64,000 nucleotides of DNA from Sarocladium kiliense (lineage: Eukaryota > Ascomycota > Sordariomycetes > Hypocreales > Sarocladiaceae), in contig JAUZTG010000019.1 of the NCBI GenBank assembly GCA_030734395.1, positions 124,001 through 188,000 on the forward strand, given 5' to 3'. A program made the position numbers and the translations under genes. Below the pieces are notes generated by a model. That model was given only the letters and a program-made list of their open reading frames with translations, made no database searches and had not been told where the DNA came from. Below, piece by piece: positions 43,704-56,522 of this stretch; within the stretch, counting starts at the first letter, position 1, and each line of letters begins with the position of its first letter.

Positions 43704-44945
43704 ATTCACTACTCTGCTGCAAGTGTCAGATGTCCCCATATCCTGCGGCCAGCCAATTCGGGGGCTGTTCTCAGCAGCTAAGCTATCAAAGAAGCCTTCC
43801 ATTCACCCGACATTTCCGTGCCGAGAGCCGGATATGCACCACACACAGATACACTCAAACCACTCTAGAGCAATCGCCAGCCGCCTGGCTCTTGTAGTAG
43901 TTGGGGCAAACCCCCACGTTTCCCTGTCTACTCTCTACGTGGCTGCATGCCCACGATTGACTGGCTCGCTTCCATCACAGCGCATCACAGCGCCCCCGCA
44001 TTTGCATGCCTGCGAGATGGACGCACGGTGCAGGACAGCCAGCAGCGCGTTCCATCCATCGTAAGGGAGGTGGGATACTTTGGATAGAAATGATCGGCTG
44101 CATCCTGCGGTCAACCCGACGTCATCATTGAAACTTGTGTAGTCATGCCTGTTTCTTGGACGCATTGGTATTCACAGAGTGGTTTCATCTTCGCTGCGGG
44201 ACAGGCAGTCTCCTGTTAGGGGCTAGCTGCTCTTTGGATGCAGAACACATTGAGTTTAGTTGCATCTTCACGTGCTGCTGTTTTCCCGATGACCTGGGTC
44301 TGACGCGTGGTCGTCGATGAGGATGACGGTGTAGGGTAGCTGTTCCCTAGAAAATTCGTGAACAGTTTGCAGGTTGATTGTGTGCCAAAGGACGGCTGCG
44401 AGAAGCAGCTATGCGTCTTTTTACAAATGCCACTTGCTTTTCTGTCCTTTCCTGTCCGTCATGACCGTGTATAGTGGCAACTGCCACAGTCGCCGCGTGA
44501 CCATCTCGGTCAACGTTGGGAAGCAACCTCCGATTGGTGGGCCAAGGCTGAATCAGCCTTACGACAACGTCGCATAATCGCGTCTCTTATCACCGTTCCT
44601 ACTATTCCTACAATTTCCGACATCGTCTAGAATAAAAAAGAAGAGTCACGGTTAGATCGCGCTTCCGGAAATAGTCACGATCCTTCTCGTCTACCTCTCG
44701 TACCCTGTGGAGCTTCCCAGCCTCCACCACTTCCGACACTGCCGAGAAAAAGAGCGGCCCTGCTGATTCATCACCACCAAGGCCAGTCATGCTTGGCCGT
44801 TGCGTCAGAAAGCTTGAGCTTACATCCCCCCTCTCTTGTCCTTCTGTTTGATAGCAAAGTCATGAGGATTCTTGTACGCCGGTGATCGGACAGGAGGGCA
44901 GTGAGAGTGGGATTTTCTTGGGTATAATTTGAGTCAGTCTATATC

Positions 44946-46476
44946 ATGGCTTCGGGAATATCGATAACGACGTCATGGCTCTCGCTCGGTGTCTTGTTGT
45001 TGTCCACCGCGATGACAGGGCTGACGGCCGAGGCTGAGCTCTTCTGTCCGGACTTTGTCACTCGCCACGGTACTGCATCTAAATTCCTACTCCAACGAGA
45101 CATAGAGGACTAATCCAATTGCCATTCTCCAGCTCCTCTCCTCTGGCTTCACTCCGACGATCCCTTTCAACCAAGCGATATCCTCACCCACATCCAACAC
45201 ACCGTCCCTCACCTCAAACACTCCCCCCTCACAGCCGATCTTCCACCTCTCACCCTCGACAATCTCGAACTTCTCAACGAATTCTCGCCTCGTGTCGCCC
45301 TCACCTCCAAAGACGACCCTCTCACACGACCATCATGGATGCTCGGCTCAACTCCAGATCCAGAAACAGGCCGCCTCGCCGACAACGCTACAGCCTGCGC
45401 AGTAGTCATCGTTGACTACGAAGACGGAGTCGCGGGCGAGGATCTGGATGCTTTCTACTTTTATTTCTACTCGTATGATCAGGGTCCGAATATCACCCAG
45501 GTTCTGGAGCCTTTGGACCAGCTTGTCAAGGGACCGAAGGCTGAGTCTGGAATGAGCTTTGGGAACCATGTTGGTGACTGGGAGCACAACATGGTCAGGT
45601 TCAGGGGAGGGAAGCCTGTTGGGATCTACTACAGTCAGCACGAGGGTGGAACAGCGTATGATTGGGATGCTTCGGAGCTGACACTAGAAGATGAGAGGGT
45701 AAGTGCAGTTCGAGGTATGGTGGTGTTGAAAAACAGGCTGACATAGTGATATAGCCCATCGTTTACTCCGCACGAGGCTCACACGCCAACTTCGCCTACC
45801 CAGGGTCAGTCCCCCCCATCTCAACCCTTCATCAACGCCAAAACTAATTCTCTCCAGCGACCGCATCCACAACAAAGTCCTCATCGACTACTGCGACGCT
45901 GGCCAACGCTGGGACCCCATCCTCTCGGCCTACTTCTACCACTATTCCCCCTCAAGCCGCCGCTTTACTACCCTAGCCTCCCCCCTATCTCCGTCCAACC
46001 CCTCACCGCCATCCTACAACTACACCTCATGGCTCTACTTCGCCGGCCGCTGGGGTGATACCCGCTACCCCGACTCTGACCCCCGTCAAGAAAGTATCCC
46101 AAAGTTCCACCTTCGACGCTTCGTCACCGGCCCAAGTGGACCTCGATTCAAACAACTCGTGAGAAAAGGACTGTTACCTGATAGACGGCATGTGGAGAGC
46201 TGGAAAGAGTGGGCTGTGGGTGTGTTTATGACGTTCTACCCCTGCTGTATCAAGGGTTGGAGGAAGTGGGTTAGTTTGGGCGCGTTGGTAGCTGTGTTTG
46301 CTGGTATGGTGATCGGAACCGTGGTGTTGGTGAGAAAGATCAGACGGCGGCTAGGTAAGGGAGCGGATGGAGGCGATTATCGGAGGATTGAGGCGGCGGA
46401 AGTTTTGCTTGATGATTGGGTGAGGGACGAGGAGGGGTTGCTGTCCTCGTCGGATGATGATGATGATTCACGATGA
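44946..46476 (+). CDS. vps62: Vacuolar protein sorting-associated protein Vps62-like
   Basis: Membrane protein of the Vps62 family (yeast member implicated in vacuolar protein delivery; biochemistry unknown). Four exons: 44946-45069, 45133-45698, 45755-45804 and 45858-46476; 452 aa. An N-terminal signal sequence (SWLSLGVLLLSTAMTG) precedes the conserved start FVTRHGAPLLWLHSDDPF. Family landmarks: DAFYFYFYSYDQG, GNHVGDWEHNMVRF, YYSQHEGG, ARGSHANFAYPGDRIH joined over a 50-nt exon, and WLYFAGRWGD. Near the C-terminus one transmembrane helix (SLGALVAVFAGMVIGTVVLV) is followed by a basic stretch and an acidic tail with DDDDD. Topology is therefore probably lumenal domain, one helix and cytosolic tail. 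Confidence 0.9.
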
Positions 46477-47065
46477 TGGTAACGCCGGATACACATACCA
46501 TGGGCATTCTGGATAGATAAAACAAGGAGTTGCTAGCCTCGTTGATTCATGCAACTACTCGCAGTAGAGTATTATTGTGCATTCATTCTTACCTGAGGAC
46601 TTCTTACAGCCTATACTGCACCGTCCTTACGACAAACGGCTTTCATGCTTTCTTCCTCCCTATGAGCGACGGAGGTCTGTGTCAGCTCTCGCATGTATCG
46701 GTCACCAGTGCCCTCACTCGGTCCTTACAGCCTCCAAGCGATGCACCACTCAGTAGCTCCAACAAAACACCCCTCATCTTGCAAATCCTTCTCACCCACT
46801 CTTCCTCTGAAACCAGTATGTGAAGTAATTTGTGAGTTTTTTTTTGTATGCTTTTTGTTTGCACGCTCTATGCTCTTTCGGGGGTTTGGGACTTCAAAGT
46901 CATTGGGGGATCAGGGGGCGGGGGAAAACGCAAGGAAATCAAAGAATAGGCCCTTCTCCGAGATATCATAAAGTCTTTCATCATACTCTCCAAGCCTCTC
47001 CCTCTGTCTGCCCATACACGCGACTACTAGCACCGGAATCTACCGCAGTCACCGTGACGCTTTTT
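46477..47065. other. Convergent 3' intergenic vps62/importin
   Basis: This 589-bp region lies between convergent stop codons and contains a T-rich tract (near 46835). No gene is recognised. Confidence 0.45.
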
Positions 47066-50000
47066 CTAGCTGGCTCCACCGGGGTTCGCGGGATTCGGTG
47101 ACTGTTGCGCGGCGGCATTAGCGGCGGCAATAGCCTGCGCCTGCTCGGCTTGCTGCTTCGCGACGATGAGGTCGGCCTGGGACATGACGTTTTGGAGAGT
47201 GTTTTGGTCCTCCGCGGTGAGGTGTCCCATAAGACTTGAGTAGAACTGGGGTTGTTCTTGTTGCATGCCTGGGATAATGTCAGTGGTGGAAGAGCAGGCG
47301 ATGTGAGAGAGCCAAACATACCCAAAAGAGTGTTCTTGAAAAGCCCATAGGGTTCCAGCTTATCCAGGGGTGAGTCCAGAAGGACTGTTTCCTCGCCAAG
47401 CTCCTCCTCATCCATCTCCCCTGTGATTCTGCTGAACTTCTGCGCCTATGGAAATTGTCAGTATGGGGTTCTCGGACAAGGGGAGCCGTGTGCCAGTCCG
47501 GACGCACTTCTTCATTAAGGAACTCGAGGTATGCTGTACTCTCATCCTTGACATCAGCGACGACCTCGGTGGCAGCAGCCTCATCTTCCGCCGTCCAGTT
47601 CTCCGCATCCTCGTCCCACTCGTCGTCTTCACCATAGTCATACGCGGGCTCGAGGCGGAAGTCGTCGTGGAGTGCAGCCTCACGTTCTACAGAAGTCAGT
47701 CACAAATAGCTCATCGTGTCGAAATTCCGGTCACTTACTCTCGACTGCGCTTGGTAGACCACGGAAAATCTCAACGGTGCCCTGCAGCAGGCGGGGCCAT
47801 CCTGTTGAGACACTGGCGGGAATCTGGTCAGACTTGAGACTGAGGAGTGCAGAAATGGCGACGATGCAGAGCTTCTTGTCGTGCACGCGCGAGAAGGAAG
47901 TCATGCCGCCGAACCAAAGGCTGAAGAATTTGTTCGTCCAACCCTTGCTCTCAAGAATTTGCAGCGCCATAACGGGGTTGTAGTAGATGGCGTTGATGAC
48001 CATCTCCATGAGGTGAATCTTGTAGCTCTTCAGCTTGACATCTTGTGTAGCAAGAACGCCCATAGCCATCGAGATGAAGCCCTCAACACAGCTGTCAATG
48101 TGGCCTCTGAGGCTCAGCATCATGGCCTCAGCGAGCTTGCAAGCACAGACACGCTCAATACCACCAGGAACAGTGTCAGCAAACATGTCAGCAACCATGG
48201 AGTACAGTGCCTGGACGTATTCCGGTTTGGCAACCAATGTAGTGGCGCCATATTGAACGATGTTGTCTAATGCCGGAAGCATATCCTCAAGGTAGTACTG
48301 GGCGCCAGCCTTAAATGTGGCGTGGATCAGCTCGAAGGCTGTCCACATGGTTGGGGAAATGTGCTTAGCCGCGAAGGTGCAGCTATCGATGATCTCGAAC
48401 ACCTCGTTGTAAAGGTCTACGCCACGTGGTTAGTATGAGCAGCGTCGTGTCGTCTTTGATCCAGTACGTACCATAAAGCTTATTCTCGAGAGTGACCCGT
48501 ATGACAGGCATGAGAACCGTCTCAATGTGTAGAAGCACATCGGGAGTGTTCTCAAGTGTCAGGATCAGTGTACCAATAGTTTGCAGAACACCAAGGGCCG
48601 TTATACTCTTGTCGTCGTAGTCATTGTAGATCTCTCCATCGTCACCCGTCCTGTTCTCCTTCTCCAGAAGCTCGCGCACAAGGCGAAGGTACGTCTCGCG
48701 GAGCTGCTCGCAAAGGGCAACGGCGAATGGTGTCAGCTCAGTGGCGAAAACCTCAACGAAGTCCTCCATGACATTGGCCAAAGCGTCAATATCGGCCTCA
48801 TTGGCGAGCTTCAAGAGTTGCTGCATGATAGTGGGAATGCTCTGCTGCATGCTTGAACGAATGATCTCGTGGCGGATAAGGGGCTGCAGGGCGAGGGCAG
48901 CCGTGACACGAACGGGCAAAGCTGGATCAGCCATGCAGTCGAGAATATGACGGTAGATGGTAAGGAGGTTGTTCTGATCCTGGAAGTTGAGCTGCTCAAA
49001 CTTCTCGATGGTGTCGCAAGCTCGGGCGCGGAGGTATCCAAGGGAGCTAGTGAAATCTGGGAAGACGTAGCGGACCAAGAAGTACTCAATCTGATCCGCG
49101 ATCGGGCTCTTCTTTCCAAGAATGACAGGCGCAAGTGTGCCGATCATACGCAGAGCACCCTCCTTTGCGATGTGGTTCTTCTGGTCATCAGGAGCCTGCT
49201 CGTATTCGTTGACGACTGCATTGACGAAGGTCAGAATCTCAAAGGTCTCCTTTCGGCGGTTCTTGGTAAGGTTAACGAGGAAGTTCGTTCCGGCGATATC
49301 AGGTGCAGAAGCCTCCTCGAAGTAGTTCAGCTTCCGGTGAAGGTACTCCTCGGGCTCGTCCTCGAACTGCTCGATATCCTCCTCACCGAGGCAGATAACG
49401 GGGAATACGAAGTGCGTCACCAGGTTCGTCAAGTGAGGCTTCAGGTGCACCCACATCTCCTTCGGCTTGACTGACTCGTCCAAGAATACCAGCGTGTAGG
49501 ACAGGCATGGCTTGCTCAGCCAGATGGTCTTGGCAACCCACTTCTCAATCTCTGCCAGGTAGTGCTTCATGATCTCCGGAGCGATGTTTGCGGTGAAGTC
49601 CTTGGCGAAAGCAACGGCACCCTCCGCTTTGCCGGCGGTTGCGGGGCTTCCGTACCTGCGACACTGTTAGCCATGATCCGACTTTTCAATGGGGTATTGA
49701 GTGCGTACCTGACGAAGAGGCGGTTGAGAATGAAGTAAGCCCACTTCTTGGCCTTCCACCAGTGGTGAAGTTCCCGTGTGACGTTATCGCCCTCTAAAGC
49801 AGAGGCAGGAGCAGGCTTCGAAACTGTGTGTAGGAAAACGGTACACCACTGGATGTTCACATCGCGCTGGCGTAGGTATGGGGAGAGCTCGAGCTACTTC
49901 GTGTCAGCAAACCTCACACACCGAAGTAGGATGTAAGCCAAGATACATACCCAAGTAGCATGCTTGTAGGCCTTGAGGGCCAAGTGCAGCATTTCGCCAG

Positions 50001-50895
50001 CTTCGTCACTCTCCTGGTTGACGAGCTCGTTGCAAATACTCAGCAGACGAGGGAAGCTGCCCTCAACGATCTTGTCAAACTGTGCGCGGTCATCGCTTTC
50101 GGTCGCCTTATAACGGAAGGCCCTGCAAAGAGCCAGCAGGCACTGCAGACCAGCAAGTACGGAACCAGGCTCGTTGACGTTGAGCAGGTCCATCGTGTAG
50201 TCGACGAAGCGCGGCCATCTTGAAGGGAAGTCGACCTGCAGAACTCGCTGGAGGACGGGAATGAGCTGTTGACGCACGAGACCGGTGGATCGAGCAAGCA
50301 GGGGAACAATGCGGTCCCGGACACGGCTCTTCTCCTCCTCAGGAATCGGCTTTTCGTTCGGTAGAAGGTCTGACTGGTACCACGATCGGTTGACGCGGTT
50401 CTTGATATAGATCACGGCTATTGTGGGGGGTTCAAACGGTCAGGACATTGAGTGGCGTGAAAAGGCGGGGGGGGGAGGAGAGAACACACTTGATAGCTGG
50501 ACAGTCGACTCTTGTTCCGACTCGAGAATCGTAAAAAGGCAGTCGATGAAGCCAGTGTTCTCCTCGATCTATTTCACAGTCCTGGTCAGCGCACAAGGCT
50601 CCCATGATCGCGGGCCATAAGGAGGGGCAGGGGCTGTTGTCGCGGGGTGCGAAAAACAACATGTCCGCCCCCGCGACCCCTTCAGACGACAGTGCCCAAA
50701 GCTTCTCAGAACAGAGTCCCAGCTGTCACGAGATCGTAGACCGCCCGTCCATGATAACAAAGCATTGTCTGCCACAACAAGCGCAAAGTCAGATAGGTAA
50801 CTCACCTGCTTCAGCTGGAGCTCAGCCCGCCGCCTGTTGTCGGTATCGGGGTCCAAGCTTGCGGCCAGCAAGCCTCTGACGGCGGCGGCATCCAT
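47066..50895 (-). CDS. nmd5: Importin-beta family karyopherin (Nmd5/Kap119, importin-7/8 type)
   Basis: Nuclear import receptor that binds RanGTP and cargo at the nuclear pore. Nine exons in coding order: 50806-50895, 50490-50568, 49951-50417, 49709-49893, 48472-49655, 47739-48416, 47508-47686, 47322-47445 and 47066-47268; 1062 aa (yeast Nmd5 is 1048). The N-terminal importin-beta domain reads AELQLKQIEENTGF then STVIYIKNRVNRSW, the typical first HEAT repeats. Middle landmarks: PVICLGEEDIEQFEDEPEEY (the importin-7/8 acidic loop) and RARACDTIEKFEQLNF. The C-terminal third has the acidic segment DYGEDDEWDEDAENW, then DSPLDKLEPYGLFKNTL, and an Ala/Gln tail. All splices keep phase. A housekeeping gene with no sign of damage. 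Confidence 0.93.
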
Positions 50896-52316
50896 GATCG
50901 GCTCGCTCTCTGGAAGAAAGTCCTCGGCTCGAAAATATGAATGCGAGGACGATGTACACTCGGTGTCGCTTGGGGAGACGTTGAATCAAATGGAGGGAGT
51001 GGAGGGGCGAGGTGGGATTTTGGACCTGACCAAAAAAAAAGCGGCAGGCACTGTTGGTCGGGGGTCCCTCTGTGATTGTGGGTGCCAACAGTGGTCTCAC
51101 AGCGGGATTGGGCAGCCTAAACCAAACACTACCCTGCAGCGTCGGAATCGGAATATTTGTCGGATCGCGCTATTGGTGCAATACCTTTACTACGAGGGCT
51201 GAAGGAGTTTCAATTGTCAGGAAATCGTTACAGCATGGTAGACACAGCGGCGTAGAGATATGACTTGCAGCGATCACATATCAGGCTGCGTGCATTCGTG
51301 AGCAAGCTGAGCGGGTGGAACAGGGTTCACAGTGTGAGACGAGACCTGAGAGTGGGATGGAGGGGCAGAGGGTCGGGTTTTGGGGCCAGGCGGTCAGGGA
51401 CTTGCATACCAGCCACTCTGAGATCGTCGGCTAGGGCGCTTGAAGCACTGGGGGCGAATTTGGGAAAATGCAGCTATTGGTACCATATATCCAAAGCCTG
51501 GAGTTCACCATATCAGTCTGGGTCAGGAGGCTTTGAAGGAGCATCTAAGGTAAGGTACGCACCTATCATTCTGAAGGCTAGGTGGACCCCCTCTGCGAGA
51601 CGTGCAAGGGTCCGTTGGGGTGACGCAACAGGTACAGACCGTTGGTTAGTGAGTGCGGGTAATATCGTAGTGGCGGCTAATCTGCGGACTTATTCTGGCA
51701 GGAACAAGCCTTTGTCATCGCATTAGGTAGTGCCTGTGCAGGGTCAGCACGTGACCAATGGACATGCGAGCTACCCTGTTGTGTATCAACACCGCTGCAA
51801 TGGTGTTCGATTCCAGGAACTTCCACCTCTAGAGACATCTAGTCTTCAGCCAATCTGAGGGGCAATATTGGGTAGATACTCCTCTGTACCTACTTGCAAT
51901 CCGAAAGTTCGTTTACGAAGGTAAGGTCAGAAGTCTTGCATCTCGCCAAAGGCGCCGTGATGGGCTTTGATTACTATGGGCAAGAAGGCACCTACACATG
52001 ATACCAACGCAGACCACGTGCATGCGTGTGACACAGTTATCCTGCAAGATCATGCATCCTACACCACATCGGACCCTCCATTCTTGACAGCCCAGGCAGT
52101 ATTGGCCAAACACAGGTCCGAATGAGCACATGAACGAAGTACCCAACGCGACTCTTACGATATCAAACTATGGATCTAACTCGCGATGCATTCATTCGTT
52201 GGAGGTCAAGATCAGCTAAGCTAAAGAATGTACATCATGCTGACGCTATGAAAGAAGGGTATCCCGACATCATACAGAACCATATAACCACCTAGCCCGT
52301 GTACTCTAGCCACACA
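50896..52316. other. Intergenic upstream of importin gene
   Basis: This 1.4-kb region lies between two minus-strand genes. It includes an A9 run near 51031. A 153-codon plus-strand frame at 51265-51726 lacks an ATG and any family similarity, so it is not called. Confidence 0.45.
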
Positions 52317-53704
52317 TCAAGAATACTGGACATTGAACGTCTTCGTCTGCAAGATCGCCTTGTCGCTACTGTTGTCGTTGACTTTATCGCCACCGGTGCC
52401 CACTACCGTCTCGCTCGTCATGGGCCCCTTGCCGTCACCATCACTATCACGGCCCTGAGTCTCGAAAACGCCCATCTCGTGATCGTCGAAGTTCTCGTAT
52501 TGGCGTCGCATCTTGCGCGAGGCACCAGTTCCAGCCTCAAGCCGTCGGTCACCGCCTGCGTATCCGTATCCGTGAGCACCGTACTTGGCACTGGTCGAGT
52601 TTCCGCTGGAGCCCATGAGCTTGGGCGCGAAGTGCTTGAAGAACTTGCGAATTGTTGGCATAGAGCCGCAGATGATGAAGAGATTTGCCTCGACGAGCCT
52701 GTAAGAGATGTTAATGGTTGTGTCAACCCGGAAGCCTTCTCGAAGCCAAACTTACGACCAGACATTAGCGTGCGCGGCATCCCAAGTGAGGTCTTGCGCG
52801 TCAAGGACCTTGAGGAGGTAGACTAGACGGACAACTGAGGTGGCAACAGTCATCGAGCCGACACCAAAGATGAAGATCGCTCCGGCCTTCTGGAACCTGC
52901 TCATCTTGAGCTGCAAAATCATGCGAATGGGCAGACAGAAGAGATAAACATCGGTGATGATGTTCGCAACCGCCGTTGCGATGTACAGAATGCCCACATC
53001 CAGGCACGTGCCTTCTTGCATCAATGGCTTGAACGCCTTTTCGACCGGGCTGCAGTGGAAGTACAGCATGATGGTGATGATTGTTGTGGCTGCGGCGACA
53101 ATGCTGATTCCTATCCAGACTGCGATTTTCCACCAGCGTTGCGGAGACAGTTGGAGGTAGAAGGTCAGAAGAGACATCTTGGTGAATCCGTTGCACAGCA
53201 TGAAGATGCCGGCTGTAACATAGGTGTTCTGGGAAGGTGAGCGTTTGCGCGGAGCTCTAAGCTTTTGGAAAGAGACTTACAATTGTATCCTGCAGGAACT
53301 TCTCCAAGTTGTTCTCCCACATGTGGACACCCAAAGTCTTGCGAACAATCGAGTCTGTTCCGCCTATTAGCCTCGCTGTCCCAAACGACGATGGAGTGAT
53401 GGGGCTTCAGCTACTTACTGACCATCAGTGCCTGAGTCGTGATCGACGTGCACCACGCAAGGAACATGAAGAAGTCGTCGATGGCGAGACCTTTCGACAG
53501 GAACATCTTTGTGTAGAATCGTTGGCAAAGGGCGATGAAGGCAAGAGTGCCCATGATGCCGAAGATCAAATAATGCTCCATCACCATCGTCCTCATCGGG
53601 TTCTCTAGCGACAAAGGCCCGTACTCCTCAACCCAGCCCTCTGGCGGGTAAGCTGCCACGAGGACACCGTCCACCATGGGTGGTGGTGGTTGCTCTGCAC
53701 TCAT
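52317..53704 (-). CDS. Rhodopsin-fold integral membrane protein (PTH11-like, CFEM-less)
   Basis: Seven-helix membrane protein of the large fungal rhodopsin-domain family related to PTH11 receptors; ligand unknown. Four exons: 53419-53704, 53281-53363, 52756-53228 and 52317-52698; 407 aa. The domain begins after the first helix with GLAIDDFFMFLAW (the D-D motif of the family). It continues through GIFMLCNGFTKMSLLTFYLQ, HCSPVEKAF, CLDVGILYIATAVANIITD and IRMILQLKMSRFQKAGAIFIF, and ends LVEANLFIICGSMPTIRKF. A Gly/Ser/Asp-rich cytosolic tail follows. An extracellular CFEM domain is absent. Intron 1 has two in-frame acceptors 9 bp apart, so the linker may be GTDSIV or just SIV. Confidence 0.88.
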
Positions 53705-56522
53705 CGCGGCTGTGTTTTCGACGACCAGTTGTTGCTGTTCGATGGAAGAACAACGACTCTGGCAACTTTGTACAACAAGGCCCACAGAGACAAAGAACAA
53801 ACGACAATCACCAGCAGATGGATCCTCCGAATGCGATCGACGCTGGGAGGGCTGTAGGGCGGAGATATATACCACGCCTCTCGGTTTCCAATACAGACTC
53901 ACCAAATCCGTAGAGGCGATCAGGATGTTCGGCCGCTCGTGCAACCTTCTGGAACTAAGAACTTGGCAGGTACGGAAAGAATTCCCCGTGGAATATACTA
54001 GAGAGGAAATAGGAAGAAAGGTGTGTTGATCAAGACCGATGCCCGTATTCTCGCAACCCTTCTTTAACAGCTTGGGGGGTCTGTGAGTCTACCATCCCCC
54101 AAGAGGGCAACGCTAAAGTGACTTGATGTAGACGATGGCGCCCTAACGGCTGGTGGGAGCCCCTTTCTCAAGCAGGAGTTTCGGCCGCAGTTACATCGCT
54201 AACACTGATCCTTAGGATTGGCCACTCCCTTGGGCTGTCTTGGTGTCACCCTGAGCCCGCTCTGTCTCCAAACTTACTCCGTTCCACTCGATCAGTCCGT
54301 GCTGCCCAAATGGAAGACCCAGCTTCCAGAACTCAGTCTCGAGGACGAATTATTGAAACGGTGGACGCAACAACCTCTCGGTGCCATTGAAGTCCCCGGG
54401 GGCTTGTCCAAGCTCGATAAGATGAACCCTACGAAGCGTGAAGAAAGGTCTACACCGGCCGTATCCCAGAAGCACCCTGGACTGGAATCCTGGCTGGACC
54501 CGCAAGTCTGGAAAACTCCTTCTTGGCCGCCTTGTGAGCTGAGCTTTTGTGGAGGAGATTTCAGATTGTGGCAAGGGCCGCTCTGTACGCTGGTTGGACG
54601 GGCAAAGGGTCCTTCAGGCTTCGGAGCCCCGGCCTTGATCACAGCTGTGGCTGACGACTCGGCGGCAATGCAAGTAACAACACTAAGGAATGCTCCCAGC
54701 AACTTGAACCATGGTACCTCGTCATCCCAAGGACCTGGTAAGGATGCCATTCATGCACGGCATTTGCTAAGCGAAACTGTCAAACCTGCGTGTTGGTGGC
54801 ATATCTTCACGACACCCTCTTCAGCCACCTCCATCATCGCTCAGCAATCAGCCTAAGGACAAGCTCAACGTCAAAAGAAACTTGACGGGAACCTGTCAAT
54901 AACCCCCCAAACCATTGGACGCCTCCCGCCAACTCTCCCGCTGACAAGTCGGGGACCCCTCAACGGACACTTTTGTCTCCTCAGCACGGGCTGGTTTGCC
55001 TCCGAGAACAAGTTTGCGAACTATCAGCGCACCGTCTGCACTAGCCTGGGCCCTTGGGACAACAAGTAAGCGAGTTCTTTCGTTTTCGTCACTCTTCTCT
55101 AGCCGCAGCACTGTGAGAGGAGGCCGACTGGCTATACGGGTGGTCTTCGAAAGTCCCGTATCCGCAATCAGACCGGACCTGACGCCAACTGCAGATCCGG
55201 CGTCCCGTTCCCACCCCTTTCGCGTACTTGACTCAGACTGGGCAAGTGTCTGTGCATTAGCTGAGTCGGGCATCCTTCGCTGAACCTGGCTTTTTTTATG
55301 CTTCTTAGCCTTACTGCCATGCATCAATGCTAAGGCTAATTCCGCTTGTCTCACCCTGGCTGACCGACAAAGCTGTCAAAGACTAATTCCAGGAATTAGT
55401 CGCATATTTCAGGCCAGTCGCGTTTTCGTTTGACAAAGCATCTGATGCTCCTCAGTCATTTGGAGCTGGGCGGAGGCCAGCCCGCCAAGTTCACCCTAGG
55501 GATTATCATTACTCACCCTGGCACCCCAATATTACGGGGTGGCTGCCGGCTTGCATCTAATAATCGTTGCTTGTATCGCCAGTGGATCCAGGATTTGCAG
55601 CCAGTTTTTCATCCCACTTGGTCCAAGGCTTCGAAACCCGCTTTACCACAGATCACACGGCAGGGGATCCTGGTCAAGATTCGAGGCAATCTAACCTAGT
55701 TCGCGAACTATACGGAGGACCTCGGCTCATGATTACCTACCATTCTGAGTGCTTTCCATGCAAAGACCTCAATGCCATGCCATGCAGGGGACGAGCGACA
55801 GGCCTGAGATGACCAATACTTGGTTCGTCGATAGTCTCTCCGGTGGCTGATGGAACTGTGGGCTTTGGATCGTTAACGTGCATCTATTCAAGTTCGTAAG
55901 GCAAGGAATCCGCCTCATCTATTCCCATCTTGACGATTGCCGCCACTCCACTTCGGAAAGTCGGCGAGCTTGGGTACCTCTCTGAGCTTCGCACACACAG
56001 CTGTATTACTATGCTCTGGCTCTCCTTGCAGCAAGTACATCCCCAAACCTAGATTGTTGCGTCCGTTTACGGTCGCTTTTACTGCCACACACACGCCTTG
56101 GCCACAAGTTTGCAACTATCGCTTCTCCACTGGCATTGCCGCCCATTGCCTGCCTACCTACCTGAACAAGCGGCGGGCCCAGCCAGGCTGCATCTGCAAA
56201 CAAAGCGTGAGACTGGGTTACTTTTCGCATATTTCATCTCCCTGAGAGGCCGGGAATCCGATATCCTGGATCCCCCACGTGGAAATTTGGCGCCGTCTCT
56301 GCAGGTATAATATCAGGTCAGGACCCTTCCCTCACTTTTCCCTCGTGGCAAGCGTTGTAACCTGACTGCATCCTGCATCTGATCACAAATCGCGTCGTTC
56401 TTGGCTCATATCTCGGACACCACTCCATCTCCGAGCTCCCCACGCCCTTTTCTTTCATTCTTTCGGTATCGTTCACCCTTTTCACACGTGGCAATCGACG
56501 CAGCCACAGCCACACAGTCGGG
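53705..56522. other. 2.8-kb intergenic region
   Basis: No gene is supported between the rhodopsin-fold protein and the FAD oxidase. Overlapping frames on both strands at 54218-54856 lack family similarity, and only the minus-strand one starts with ATG. A possible TATA element GGTATAATATC lies near 56302, about 220 bp before the oxidase start. Confidence 0.45.

Larger units (their letters stand above)
40939..44945. other. 4-kb non-coding region between kinase and Vps62 genes
   Basis: This region separates two divergent starts and is by far the longest intergenic gap in the window. It holds simple repeats (TCAA)5 at 42581-42600 and CTCTC units at 43676-43703, GGT-rich tracts near 42640, and several short frames without family resemblance, including a 186-codon Ser/Arg/His-rich minus-strand frame at 41531-42091 immediately upstream of the kinase. 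A long kinase 5' leader with upstream frames is plausible. Confidence 0.5.

Noticed and set aside
44608..44790. 60-codon minus-strand frame near vps62
   Set aside because: Has an ATG and a charged composition, but nothing supports translation; too short to call.
51265..51726. 153-codon plus-strand frame
   Set aside because: No ATG start, no domain, and composition like the surrounding non-coding DNA.
51800..51820. Possible tRNA B-box (GTTCGATTCC)
   Set aside because: No matching A-box or acceptor-stem complementarity at tRNA spacing.
53354..53363. Second in-frame acceptor for intron 1 of the rhodopsin-fold gene
   Set aside because: Both acceptors keep phase; the upstream one (exon from 53363) was kept because it follows a better branch-to-AG arrangement. 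The choice changes only three residues.
54218..54856. 212-codon plus-strand frame and overlapping 152-codon minus-strand frame
   Set aside because: The plus frame starts only with TTG; neither shows a domain, signal or splice partner. They mirror each other, as expected for a chance GC-rich open stretch.
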